64,000 bases of DNA, taken from assembly GCF_002878395.1 (NCBI RefSeq), contig NC_061115.1, positions 214,711,314 through 214,775,313 on the forward strand, written 5' to 3'. This stretch comes from Capsicum annuum (Eukaryota; Streptophyta; Magnoliopsida; Solanales; Solanaceae). The translations under genes were made by a program, and so were the position numbers. Below the pieces are notes generated by a model. That model saw nothing but the letters and a program-made list of their open reading frames with translations, did no database searches and was not told the DNA's origin. Within the stretch, counting starts at the first letter, position 1; the number at the start of each line of letters is the position of its first letter. This document shows, piece after piece, positions 11,329 to 21,368 of the stretch.

Positions 11329-11531
11329 TGTTTACAGATATAATGAATTTCTTTCTACACTTCTTCTCTGCAAAGATCTTGATCACCTTTATAAAAGCAT
11401 TTCCTCTAAATATGGATTTACACATGCTCATACTACGGAAAGTCATTGATGACCTTATCACAAAGGATACACTTTATGAAGATCTCTCTGAATATATGTC
11501 ATGGTATGCTGATCAAATTCCTGATTATTAA
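11328..11531 (+). CDS. small viral ORF B, related to ORF A (67 aa)
   Basis: This 67-codon ORF begins in the TAATG junction with ORF A. The part matching ORF A starts at the internal Met of ATG 11343. About one third of the positions are identical between the two peptides by eye over about 60 residues, including the PLN and LIL anchors. It ends at TAA 11529-11531, in frame with and 6 bp upstream of the ATG of ORF2 (11538). It might therefore have been an N-terminal extension of ORF2, or a separate gene translated by reinitiation. Function unknown. Confidence 0.5.
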   Translation: MFTDIMNFFLHFFSAKILITFIKAFPLNMDLHMLILRKVIDDLITKDTLYEDLSEYMSWYADQIPDY

Positions 11532-11537
11532 TGCAGT

Positions 11538-13007
11538 ATGGATCCTCCTTGGCAACTCGCCAAAGGTAGAGGACGAGGTGGAAGAAATCAAAACTCTTCA
11601 TATCAAGGAGGACGCACAAACCCTTCATATTTTGATCGAAGAAATTCTGCATATAGCTCTGCGAGTTCAAATTTCCCTATATTGCAGCAAGGAAATAGAA
11701 CTTTAATTAGTTAAAAAATTCCTCAAGAGGAATCTTCATTATCCAAAACTCTGAATATTGGTTCTTCTGTCCATTTAGAAGACATTTCTGAAAATCATCC
11801 ATTATACAAACAACTACAATCTTATTTATCAGATCAACAAAAAACTGCAAATTCTTTTGCTTCCATAGTTCAAGAAAATTCTGAAGATAAGCCTTCATAT
11901 GAAAAACTGGATGCTAGAGAACTTATATTATATATTGAAAATCAGCATATTCCCGGACAAGAAAATTCTGAAGAAGCATGGAGACTACTCAAAAATTACC
12001 TTACTGCCAATGTATATTTTACTGGCGAATCATACAAAACTCGGACTTATTATGAACACATATTAGTGCAAACTTTCAGTGCAACCTTTGATCACAGCCC
12101 CCTAGGAGAAACTACCCCGGGAGTTCATGGTTACTCCAAAATGGTAATTAAAAAACTTATTCCCATTGAAGAATGGGGAATTGCATCAATGACTCAACGC
12201 TCTATGCCAATGGGGCCAATGGGCCAAACCCTTGCCAATTTTACTTACTGAGATTATATTAAAGCCTTTTCTCAAATATTATATTGTAATAATTATAAGC
12301 ACAAACACACTTGGTTCATAAAAATTTGTGCTAAAGTATTTGAAAAACCTATCCCAAACTGGTTTATTCAATGGTGGTCTCAACATGGACCTACGGTCAA
12401 AATATTACCTCCGGAATATTCTTCTTTATATTACTCATGGAAAAAGTCCTCTCCTTTCTTAACCGAATTATATCTTTCAGATCATATTGGTAAAATCGAT
12501 ACTATCGATCAGATGTATTTCTATATAGAATTCTCTATCCCTTGGATCCACCGCTGGTCCATAGAAATAGGCTATGACACTCAGCAAATTCCTGCCTTAT
12601 ACCGAACATTTTATTGTAATTTCTGGGACAAATTGCTTCGGAAAGATCCAGAGACTAAACTTACCTACGGTCATGACCAACAGGAGGAAATAGTCAAGAA
12701 AATTGCTGAATATGAAAAAACTCCCAAAAAATCAATTTTGGTCGAAGAAAAGAGTCTTAACTATGTTTCCCGAAGAATATCTGCACATGGCGGCAATAAA
12801 ATGCAAATGATAGAAGAATATTTATCAGAGGTCAGGGATAAATTACTGCAAACTGTTGAGCAAAATTCAGACGTATCAATGAATAGTACCAAAACAAATA
12901 CTGAAGATATTACTGATTCACAACCTCCGGAAATTCTGATAGAAGAAGAAGAAATTGAAAAAGCTGAAGCATTCATCAAAAAATGGAAAGGAAAAGACAA
13001 CACATGA
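11538..13007 (+). pseudogene. florendovirus-type ORF2 protein, unknown function
   Basis: A frame of 490 codons carries two nonsense codons, TAA 11712-11714 and TGA 12249-12251. The product starts with a Gly/Arg-rich segment (about residues 8-16), followed by a conserved Trp-rich central domain. Recognisable pieces are THWFIKICAKVF near 12310 and FSIPWIHRW near 12530, with an acidic, Glu-rich C-terminus. I associate this domain with the second ORF of endogenous florendoviruses, whose function is not established. Its place after RT-RNase H fits. Assignment rests on remembered family features, so a database search would settle it. Confidence 0.65.
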
Positions 13008-13768
13008 CTGATGGATAAGATATAACTGTAATAATTTCCTCTTTGTAATAGTAGAAACACTGTGAACAGGGACCCATCTATTACTGTGCAAGATTCTTTT
13101 TTTTATTATTTATAGGCGCCTCATTCTTGAGAAGAGGCAAGAGTTCAGAAATTCTCTCCTTTTATTTTTCAAAAACTCTCTCTCTCTCTCTTTGTAATAT
13201 ATTCAAGAATTAAATAAAGAAGAAGCTACTTGTTTACTACTATTTCAGTTGGGTTCCCAGCTAGTCAGGTACATATCTATTTACTACTTATATTCATTTA
13301 CTTATACTTCTACCATAGTCCAGCCGGACATAATTTTCTTATATCTATGTTGAAGATCTAACTTCGCTAACATGTTAACTATGAAAGCTCCAAACTCTAT
13401 CAAAATATAAAAGAATCTTTTTAATTTCTTGACTTGGTTCCAAAATGGAGGTACAGTCGAGTTCAATACACTTATGTTAACCTTGTCTCTGTGACGCCTA
13501 GTAAGTTGTGCCTCTCTAGCCCGTATTATTGAGAAAAGGGCGAATTTCCGTACAATTAAGACTTCTAGACACACAGGTTCAACATAAGGTTATTAAATCT
13601 CTGGCAGGCCCCATGTTTGGGTAAAAGAGTCCATACAGTCATAAAACTACTTAAGATTCTTTTCTATTTCGGTTGGTGCTTTGGTTCGGTGTTCCGACTT
13701 AGGCTTAATCCAATATTATTATATGGTCTGGTAGGCTGAGTGGCATACCCCAGCCTAAGAGATCCTAG
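13008..13768 (+). promoter_or_regulatory. viral intergenic region, right copy: promoter and leader
   Basis: There is no gene here. A TATA-like box (TATTTATAGG, 13106-13115) is followed by a CT-repeat (about 13184-13194) and a polyadenylation-type AATAAA at 13213-13218. The next several hundred bp form an unclassified leader. In caulimovirids one terminally redundant transcript starts and is polyadenylated in such a region. The copy leads into the repeat at 13769-13910. No tRNA-Met primer-binding site was found in it. Confidence 0.5.
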
Positions 13769-13910
13769 GGATAGATTAATCTGTAAATTCCTAGGGATTT
13801 GAAAAGTCTGCAGAATATTAAAAAAGGACTGTTGTTATTCTCCCGGGGTGTGATTAATGAAGATATTGCTAAAATACCTAAACTGAAGATAAAGAGATGA
13901 ACAAAGTATA
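13769..13910 (+). repeat. viral non-coding repeat, right copy (partner 2868-3012)
   Basis: This is the same segment as 2868-3012, in the same orientation, including CTCCCGGGGTGTGATTAA. It ends in an A-rich simple repeat (AAATCAAAAA units, about 13911-13937) that may mark the right integration junction. Confidence 0.8.
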
Positions 13911-13990
13911 AAAAAAATCAAAAAATCAAAAAATCAATATAACGGTCCTGCTACTTTTTTACATATGTCTAATCTATATATATATACATA

Positions 13991-15220
13991 TGTTGACACC
14001 CAATTTTTTGCTCTCCGTGTCTAAAATTAACGTCTTCAGGCTTCCTGATCGTTAAAGGGAACAGAATATAATTTTTACATCTTTTTTACAATTGTTGACA
14101 AATTATTGATAATCCTTATTTTAGTATTTTTATCAATTTGTTGTCATATTTTTACTTTTCATAATTTATTAATAGTCCTCCTTATATTAGGATTTCTATC
14201 GATTCATTATCGTTTTTAATATTTTACAATTATCTGTGCACATACACGACATGATATCACATTTTTATAATATTTTTCATATTAAATTATTTTTTTTAAT
14301 ATTTTCAACATTCTTTACATTTTTCAAAATTACAAATCAATACCTGCATTTTGTACATGTTTTACAATCCGCAAATGCTAAGTCGGGTCAATTATTTTTA
14401 CACAGTATAATAATTTAATGTCTGATCGCATCCGACAATGACCACACAATAATGTCTTATTACATCCGACAATGACTACACATAATGTCTTATCACATCC
14501 GACAATGACTACACAATGATGTCTTGTCACATCCGACAATAACTACACATAATGTCTTGTCACATCTGACAATGACAACTCAATGACGCTACTCTTTGGA
14601 CAATAACTCTATTCATTGGTCAAAAGGATGAACATCCTTTGGTTAATATCCTAAGGATTAAAGGATGTGTTATTATAAAAAGAGAGGACACCCCTTTATT
14701 CATTGGATAATAGGGAATGCCCAATTTTATTATAAATAGGCAAGGGTGGAAGACAATTTTATTCATCTTTTCTCTCTACACACACATTTTCATACACCCA
14801 CACATATTTGTTTTTCTCTCTCAAATGCATACACAAAAACACAAGAAAAATCTTTCCTCATTTTTCATTTTCTCTCCCAAAAATACACATTCACGAATAC
14901 ATATACACATTTTTCATCCCGACATATTTTTCTTTCTCTCAAACACACATTTCTTCACTACACACACACATTCTTCACTACACATATATTTTTATCATAC
15001 ACAAATTTTGTTTATCTTTTTCTTTTTCTCAAAAACACACACATATATGCTCAAAATAAACACGTGGCCAATGACATTATCTCTCCGTAGGATACTTGAG
15101 GTCACCCCGTAACAAAAATGGATTTTTATTTCTCAAAGTTTACTTATTTACATAAAAAATAAATGTTTGGCCAATGAAAATATCTTTTCGTCGAATTTTT
15201 GAGGCCACCCCATTACAAAT
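13991..15220 (+). repeat. unclassified LTR-like block
   Basis: It starts TGTTGACACCC, a common plant LTR beginning. It has a promoter-like TATA box (TATAAATAGG, about 14731-14740) and then a long CA/CT-rich transcribed stretch (about 14765-15055) in which only low-complexity open frames exist. Near the end two diverged copies of one segment (15058-15112 and 15160-15218, core TGGCCAATGA) occur in tandem, the second abutting the copia fragment. One boundary may be GTAACA at about 15112. I found no second LTR, PBS or pol, so the classification is tentative. Confidence 0.4.
14416..14583 (+). repeat. tandem repeat, about 33 bp x 5
   Basis: Five imperfect units of 32-34 bp share the core AATGTCTTATCACATCCGAC followed by AATGAC and a CA-rich tail. 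They lie inside the LTR-like block, upstream of its TATA box, where plant LTRs often carry repeated enhancer-like elements. No coding capacity. Confidence 0.8.
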
Positions 15221-15701
15221 CATACGCATTTTTGAATGATGCCTTGAACTTTCCAGTTGCTTAAGTCCAGCTGCATTTTTGAATATGTATAAACCTCCAT
15301 TCTCCTTACCAATCCCCCTCACCCTACCACTCAAGAGATCCTGGAAAACACGGTAAAAGGACACAAAATAAGATAGTTCCTTTGTGTGTTTGGACACAGA
15401 CAACAAATTGAACTTGAAATATGGCACTAACATAACATTTTCCACTGCTTGGTTCCCCAAAAAAATCTGCTCTACCAATGTGAGTTACTTACACCTTATC
15501 TCCTGTAGGTAGGTGAACTTGGTCTTGCTGTGATTTTGTTAGGATTTGAACATTTCTTAACATGCATCTACTAGAGGTTATATGGTGAGAAGCACCAGAA
15601 TCTACTATCCAGTTTGGTGGAAAACCAGTACGGGACATCAAACAAGTTGTGGTACCTGACATGTTAACCTGCTTAGACTCTGTTGTATCCTTGTACAGCA
15701 A
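15221..15701 (-). pseudogene. copia protease and GAG-pre-integrase fragment
   Basis: On the minus strand, the frame from 15701 contains WIVDSGASHHIT, the copia aspartic protease active site (intact DSG). A frame change around 15480 is followed by the GAG-pre-integrase signature (PYFKFNLLSVSKHTKEL) down to about 15240. Homology stops there, before any integrase core, RT or RNase H, where the LTR-like block begins. The rest of the element is missing, so this piece is a deletion or truncation product. Confidence 0.85.
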
Positions 15702-15719
15702 GGTGAGGATCTGTTTATA

Positions 15720-16762
15720 CTATTTTTTAGTAAAGGGTTGTCCCTTTGCGAAGACAGTGTCATTACCTTCATGGTTTGTGGATGATTTGCTAGTTGATGC
15801 TACATGAGTGTGATCACTAGAAATGGTATTAGCTTCATAGTTACCTCCAATACCTCCTCCAGGATTACCATATCTATTTTTTGTACCATTACCTGAAGTG
15901 ATGTGATTATGCACGTTCTTAAAAGTGCCAATTTTCTTCCTTTGCTTCCAATCTACTGGATACCCAATCAGATTATAGCAATTCTCTTTAGTGTGACTAG
16001 TGAAGTTGCAGAATTCACATTTCCTTCCTCTATAGGATTTTCTTTCTTGGTTTCTATTTACATTCATGGCAATTTGATCTGGTTTCTCAACCATAGTAGC
16101 TATACAAGCTGAGTGCTGAATCTCATCCTCTATTATCATGGCATATGCTTGGTTTATGGTAGGAGCAGTCCCTTTTAACAAAATCTGCCTTCGAGCTTGG
16201 TCATAGGATTCATTCAAGCCACTGAGGAACTAGATCAACCTCATTTCTGATAAATGATCCATATATTCCTTCGACCTTAGACAATTACAGCTAGGTGAAG
16301 GAACAACGGCATCATACTCATTCCATAAGGTTTTCAATTTGGTGTAATACTGAGAGATAGAATCAGTGCCTTGTGATAATGTGGTGATTTCTCTGTGTAA
16401 TTGATATACTCGCATTTGATTTACCTTGTCAAATCTTTCCTGCAGGTCATTCCACACATCATATGCACGGGTTGCATACACAATTCCACTAAAAAGATCT
16501 TCACTTACAGTATTGATTAGCCATGACAACACAATAGAATTTCACATCTCCCATTGCACGTGCAATTCTTCACTGTATGTCTCCTTTTTACATGACCTGT
16601 AACGAATCCATACTTTCGTTTTCCCATCAAGGCAATCTTCATCGACCTGCTCCATATGCCATAGTTCTCAGGTCCAATCAATTTGATTGGAATAAGCACA
16701 GCTCCAGTAATAGCTGAAGAGCCAATGAACAGGGGATCATTTAGATCTATTTTTGGCGCCAT
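15720..16762 (-). pseudogene. copia gag with zinc knuckle
   Basis: The minus-strand ORF begins at ATG 16762 with the typical copia gag N-terminus (LIGPENYGIWSRSM). It continues through the UBN2-type gag domain (NDLQERFDKV, SQYYTKLKTLWNEYD) and a zinc knuckle CX2CX4HX4C (CEFCNFTSHTKENC, near 16000). Gag packages element RNA. Breaks: a frame change near 16517-16532, an in-frame stop near 16230, and a stop at 15720 before the protease. It is close to the truncated gag at 60527, so both belong to one family. Confidence 0.88.
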
Positions 16763-16883
16763 TTCTCAATGTAAGGTTCTGCGATTAGATCACTTAGAAG
16801 AGATCTCAACTCCCCTATGATCAATCAGCTGAGTAGTGCTCAATGTCAATTGCAGATGCGAAGAAGAAACACCCAGTCTTGGT

Positions 16884-16895
16884 GCTCTGATACCA
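16884..16895 (-). other. tRNA-Met primer-binding site of the copia element
   Basis: On the plus strand this reads GCTCTGATACCA, the reverse complement of TGGTATCAGAGC. It directly abuts the LTR at 16896, as a minus-strand initiation site for reverse transcription should. Confidence 0.9.
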
Positions 16896-17324
16896 TGTTA
16901 AAATACTTGCTAAGACTCCATTGATGGAGCTAAGAAGAGGAGAAGAAGAATCAAAAAATTATAACTGTTTCTTAAACTTGTGTTACCATCTGGGATTTGT
17001 GAGATGTGGAGCCTTATATAGGCTGTGAAAGTGATACAAAATATTTAATAACCAACTCCTTCTAGAACATTCTATTTGACAGCTCATTGAGCTCACTCCA
17101 CTCACTAACTAACCAACTAATTGACAGCTCATTGAGCTCACTCCACTCACTAACTAACCAACTAATTGACAGCTCATTGAGCTCACTCCACTCACTAACT
17201 AACCAACTAATGAGAAACTAACTAACCATCAAAGTTACAGCTAACTGTAATCTACAAGGAAAAATGAAACCAATGTAACAGTACTAATCTAATGTAGCAG
17301 TGAACCATTTTATGATCACCAACA
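16896..17324 (-). repeat. 5' LTR of the minus-strand copia element
   Basis: A 429-bp LTR with TGTT...AACA ends. It lies beside the primer-binding site and upstream (minus strand) of gag. It contains a three-unit 45-bp tandem repeat. The matching 3' LTR is not in the window because the element is truncated near 15220. Confidence 0.82.
17076..17210 (-). repeat. 45-bp perfect tandem triplication inside the copia LTR
   Basis: Three identical consecutive 45-bp units (17076-17120, 17121-17165, 17166-17210), each beginning TTGACAGCTCATTGAGCTCA, lie in the U3-like part of the LTR. The units contain the palindrome TGAGCTCA. Perfect identity implies a recent expansion. Confidence 0.95.
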
Positions 17325-17610
17325 GATCTCCTAGGTACCTTATCTGCTACTGTTAATTTCTCCACGTGGATGTCTAGCTCAACATCTTTTTCAGTTTGTT
17401 CTGTCTTAATCTTCTTATCATGTTTTTTTGTTCTTTAAATTCCTTTATTCGAAAAATCACCCCAAGTCAGTACAACATAACATCAATATACCTAGTGTAG
17501 TCCAAACCGGTGGGGTCCGGGAAGGGTTGGATGTAACAACAACAAAATAACATGATCATAAATAGAGCAAATTATCATCCAAGTATAAATATAAATATTT
17601 AATGACATAC
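17325..17610 (-). other. first-intron start of the inverted R1-like copy; SINE-like scrap
   Basis: This stretch follows the exon 1 splice donor (minus strand) and so would be the 5' end of its intron. Inside, 17478-17530 resembles a short piece of a common Solanaceae SINE-like sequence (core GGTGGGGTCCGGGAAGGG). No gene is seen. The SINE call is weak. Confidence 0.4.
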
Positions 17611-17655
17611 CGATAATTTCTGTGTTTCTCCTTCATTTTCTTTTCCTCTTCCCAT
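17611..17655 (-). pseudogene. exon 1 of the inverted R1-like NLR copy
   Basis: On the minus strand, ATG at 17655-17653 opens a 15-codon exon (MGRGKENEGETQKLS) that ends at a consensus donor, GTATGTCATT, at 17610. It corresponds to the 19-codon exon at 54692-54748, with the same start, the same KEN core and the same donor. The flanking sequence also matches, including an upstream TTTTTATAC block and an AACTTTAAGGTAAG motif like a leader-exon donor. Its partner exon 2 would be at 1403-838 on the same strand, giving an intron of about 16 kb. A tiny exon alone is weak, but the colinear flanks support it. Confidence 0.7.
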
Positions 17656-18599
17656 GTTTGCAATTCTCAAATCTTACGTATAAAAAGTAAATAAATGCAA
17701 TTAGTATCTAATTAAAACCAGAAATGTCAATATAGCAAATATTAAGTAATTAGTAAAGAAGAAAGTATAACACTCAAATATTGTTCAGCATAATCATCTT
17801 ACCTTAAAGTTTAGGATTAAGCTTGTCTAAAGAAAGTAAACGCAGGGAATCAGAAAGAATAAGTTGTTTAAAGAAAGAAGTTAATTGGCTAATGACAAAC
17901 TTGAAAGGCCAACCAATAGAACAAGAAGAGGAATTAAATAGTAATTAATTGACTTTTGAAATTAAGCTGTAAGTGTTTTTTAATACGCCCTTTGTTATCA
18001 GACAACTTATGTGAAACTTTTAGCTTTTCGAGATTCAGTGTTTGATAATTGTGTCTTACTCTCTGCAAGTCGTCCTAACTTTCAGTCGAGGGCTGCTGGT
18101 ATAATTGACCTACATTATTTTATACTCCCACTTGTTTAGGGATCTGATCTAGTATAGTTTTTATTCTATTTTCTTTTTCTGTTGCTAATTAATTTCCCTA
18201 TATTATTTTATACTCCCACTTGTTTTGGGATCAGATCTAGTATAGTTTTTATTCTTTTTCTGTTGCTAATTAATTGACCTATGTTATTTTATACTCCACT
18301 TGTTTTGAGATCAAATTCCAAGTGAATGTTATTTTTAAGTGTTGTCTTCCAGATAATGGGCATGTCATTTGAGATGCAACAGACTACATATTGGTAAATA
18401 ACATTCCATTTGTTCTTAAAATATGCAACACACTACATATTTTAAGTGCTGTGCCAGTTAAAGGTGGCACAACATGTGTACATTTCTTTAACAAACTTAA
18501 ACATTCCACTAGCATGGCCACAATAAAGCACAAATAAGGGAGAGAAAATCTGCACAATATTGCACAATCAATCATGCCCCAATACACCCGTGCAAGTTG
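17656..18599 (-). other. upstream flank of the inverted NLR copy; tandem repeat
   Basis: No gene is seen. From 17656 to about 17830 this resembles, on the minus strand, the 5' flank and leader intron of the NLR at 54330-54691. Between 18107 and 18320 about two and a half tandem copies of a roughly 90-bp unit occur (core TTTTATACTCCCACTTGTTT). The segment 18380-18599 is the non-coding 3' tail of the copia fragment at 18600, probably including part of its 3' LTR. Confidence 0.45.
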
Positions 18600-18848
18600 A
18601 ATGTGGGATCAATAACCTTTAACTTAGACAGATGTTGATGAAAAAGCAAACGAGGGAATATGCATGTCTGCGAGCTGATAAGCAGCATATAAATGCTGAA
18701 CGAGCACCTGTTTTCGCTGCACTTGATCTCCAACAAAGTGAAAATCAAGTTCAATGTGTTTCATCCTACTGTGTAGTGCCAGATATTGACAAAGATAGGT
18801 AGCATCAACATTATTACAATAGATTATGGGTGGATCAGGTAGCTGCAC
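18600..18848 (-). pseudogene. copia RNase H 3' fragment
   Basis: The minus-strand frame from 18848 reads like the end of copia RNase H: IIYCNNVDATYLC, then HSRMKHIELDFHFV and the QLAD segment. These correspond to the conserved D-N-x-A and K-H-I-x-x-x-x-H-F parts. The upstream part of the same domain lies at 36023-36251, separated by nested insertions. Frame shifts occur near 18625-18750. Its 5' half and LTR pair are not seen. Confidence 0.85.
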
Positions 18849-20604
18849 TGTGATATCCTACAGCGTATCACTCGAATAACGCACTCTAGAAGGACCTTTA
18901 GGACCCCCGCATTGATGGTAGGCCATGTATAGACGTTGGGGGAGGTGTTGGAGGGTGTTTCGGGACCTCAAAATTTTAAGTGTGCGTCATAAGATAGGGT
19001 CCATGGATGGCCGTGCATCGCATTTCCATCACCTACCACCACTGGAATTGCTAGGCAATGGGGCGTGCGTCGCCTACCTAGGTGCTAGGACATGGGTTGT
19101 GTGCCGCGTAGCTAATGGCATAGCAGTGTAAATGCTTCATTTTTGTGTTATTTTAAGAACAATAACGGCCTTTCACATCCCATAACCGTCCCTAAACACT
19201 CTTAGATGAAATTAAAGTCCATATTCACGTTATATCACTTACTAAATCCCTAGTTCATCTTCCTTAAGCACAAGAAGGGAAAACAACCTAGGGTTGAGAG
19301 ATTAAGCCTCAAGAGTCAAAGTTTCTCGACGTTTCTATCAATTTAAGGTACGTGGAGCTATCCTAAACTCCATGGGCGTAAGTTTAAAAGTTTTTACAAG
19401 ATTTAAAGAATATATATATATCCACGTATTATGAGATTTGAGATTGATTTGAGAGCATGCATTGGGAACCCCGATTTGTGATGAAATCTTGTTTAAACAT
19501 AGGGTTTTTTCCTAAACTTGAATTATGTTCATGTGTATGGATGTTATGTGTTTGACAATTCATATGAAAGCATGATTTATGGAATTCCTTCTCTTGTTAT
19601 GAAACTCATTGTCTTAATAATGCTATGGATTGTTTACACGGATGCTTAAAAATTGAGCTTAAATGGTTTGCCAATGATTATGGATTGTCATTGTCTTATG
19701 AAAGAATTGAGAGTGTTTTTTCATTGTTCTATAAATGCTCATGTTTTCTAATAGAGGACTTGCATGTGATTGATAAAAGAGATGACCGCACTTTGCCAAA
19801 TTATTTTTTTAAAAAAAAGTATTTTTCAGGAGTTTTCATGTGTTTTGAATCAAGGACTCTCTCATATGATGTTTAAATGTTTTTGGGTAAAATAACATGT
19901 TTTGATTGAAAGGACTAAGGTACGATATGATATGCCTTATATATGACTTGCAAGTCTTAGTATGACGATACCAAAACAGATGAATGGCATGACAGTCTCA
20001 GGACAGAACAGAATACAGATTTTTCTCAAACTTCAGATCATGATTCAGTAAGATGCATGTTTTAAATAGTTAAAAATGGGCTCTAAGAGAGTTAGGTGAT
20101 TACCCGAAGAAGGCATGAGTTCAGATAACTCATTGTCTAGAATTGTATTTTGTCGATACCGATTTTATTATGTCCCAAGATAGGGATTATATGCTGGCCT
20201 TGTGCCCTTTGGCGTATCAAATTTAGATACTCCAATTCTTGTGGAAAAATTGGGTTGGGGGCTTGGACACCGAGTCAAGGACGGATTCCATATAGCCCGT
20301 GGGATTGTAGATATGTAGGATGTACCATCTAACTCAAGAGTAAAACAAAGGGGTTAGACAATGATTTACAGCAATTGTTTGAAGCTTATTGATTATGCCG
20401 ATGTATTTCTAGATATATTATAATAAGTTGATTACAAAATTCTCTCACTTATTTTATATAAAATATGTGTTATTTTTGGATTGTTCTACGTACCAGTACC
20501 TTGTGTATTGACCCCCTATATTTTAGGTTATTAGCCCCAAGACCGTGGTGTTACAAACCAGTAGATTTTTCCTCAGAGTTGGTGAGCCTCCCTTTCTTTG
20601 GATG
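18849..20604 (+). repeat. gypsy-type solo LTR, left part (right part 35712-36022)
   Basis: The sequence begins TGTGATATCC right after the copia RNase H fragment. It shares blocks with the other gypsy LTRs, including the GTACGTGG boundary near 19350 and the GTTGGTGAGCC block near 20580. It stops at 20604, where a TGATAC-type LTR begins, and resumes at 35712, ending at 36022 in CGTGACA. The flanks TGCAC (18844-18848) and TGCAT (36023-36027) form a 4/5 target duplication. No ORF in it is credible. Confidence 0.82.
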
Positions 20605-21368
20605 TGATACGAGAAAAAACAAGGAAGCACGAAAACACACTCCAAATCGGTCCACTAATCTTAAGGATCTGAGGATCTTTTTGGGGAACACTCCCGAATT
20701 CACTACAACAACAACAATACGAGATAACAATGGTGTATTTGATACCAAAACAACCACCACAAACTAACAAAGAGAGTATCAAGATAACAAGATGAAGAAC
20801 AAGATGCACAATAACACAATGGAAACAACAACACACGATTTTGACTAGAACAACAACAAAGAGTACAAGAAATGTAAAGATAGATAGATAGATAGACAAA
20901 GTGAGGTACAATCTTAAGAACCCAAGAGTCTGTTCCACTTTTGGACCACCCTTAACACTACACACTACAAATACATATCTCTTCGTGATCACAAGAGAGA
21001 CCTCAAACTCCTCTAGCACCCAACGTTCAAAGCATGAATCCAACACGAATGATTCCAAACTCAAGTTGGAAATCCTAGTTACAATGTTTCGGCCATACGC
21101 CTTTCTCACAAGAGAGAAATATTTCTTACAACTTTCAATATCAATAAACATCTAAGAGTAAGAACTCTAAGAGGTTCTATATATAGTGTATTACAAAATA
21201 GAATACAAAATAACCACAATACCCTTCAAGGATGAGCTACCCATCAAGTGTAACTTAGGGGCTGTTTTTAGTGCATTTAGGCCCTCTTTTACACTTCACT
21301 TGTGCACTTCCTCGGATGGATTCAATATGCACTCATTCTCTTCCATCCTCATGGTCGTACTCGTATCA
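20605..21368 (-). repeat. 3' LTR of the TGATAC element (minus strand)
   Basis: The 764-bp LTR has perfect 9-bp inverted ends, TGATACGAG and CTCGTATCA. It pairs with 34953-35711. The long minus-strand ORF seen in it (about 20573-21151) is LTR sequence without recognisable protein features and is not counted as a gene. Confidence 0.9.

Noticed and set aside
14416..14583. Regularly spaced repeats suggesting a CRISPR-like array
   Set aside because: The units are contiguous and imperfect without unique spacers, and the DNA is a plant nuclear genome.
14717..15112. 131-codon open frame and overlapping open frames on the plus strand
   Set aside because: Three overlapping frames are open at once because the region is a CA/CT-rich low-complexity stretch; products are His/Phe/Ser repeats with no domain.
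16884..16895. Short tRNA-Met-like strings here and at several other places as possible tRNA genes
   Set aside because: Only 12 bases complementary to the tRNA 3' end next to LTRs; no cloverleaf. They are primer-binding sites.
18925..19131. 68-codon plus-strand frame of unusual GC content
   Set aside because: It lies in the solo LTR; no start context, no domain and no conserved counterpart in related LTRs.
20573..21151. 192-codon minus-strand frame
   Set aside because: It lies in an LTR, and the partner LTR at 34953-35711 does not keep it open; products are hydrophobic low-complexity runs.
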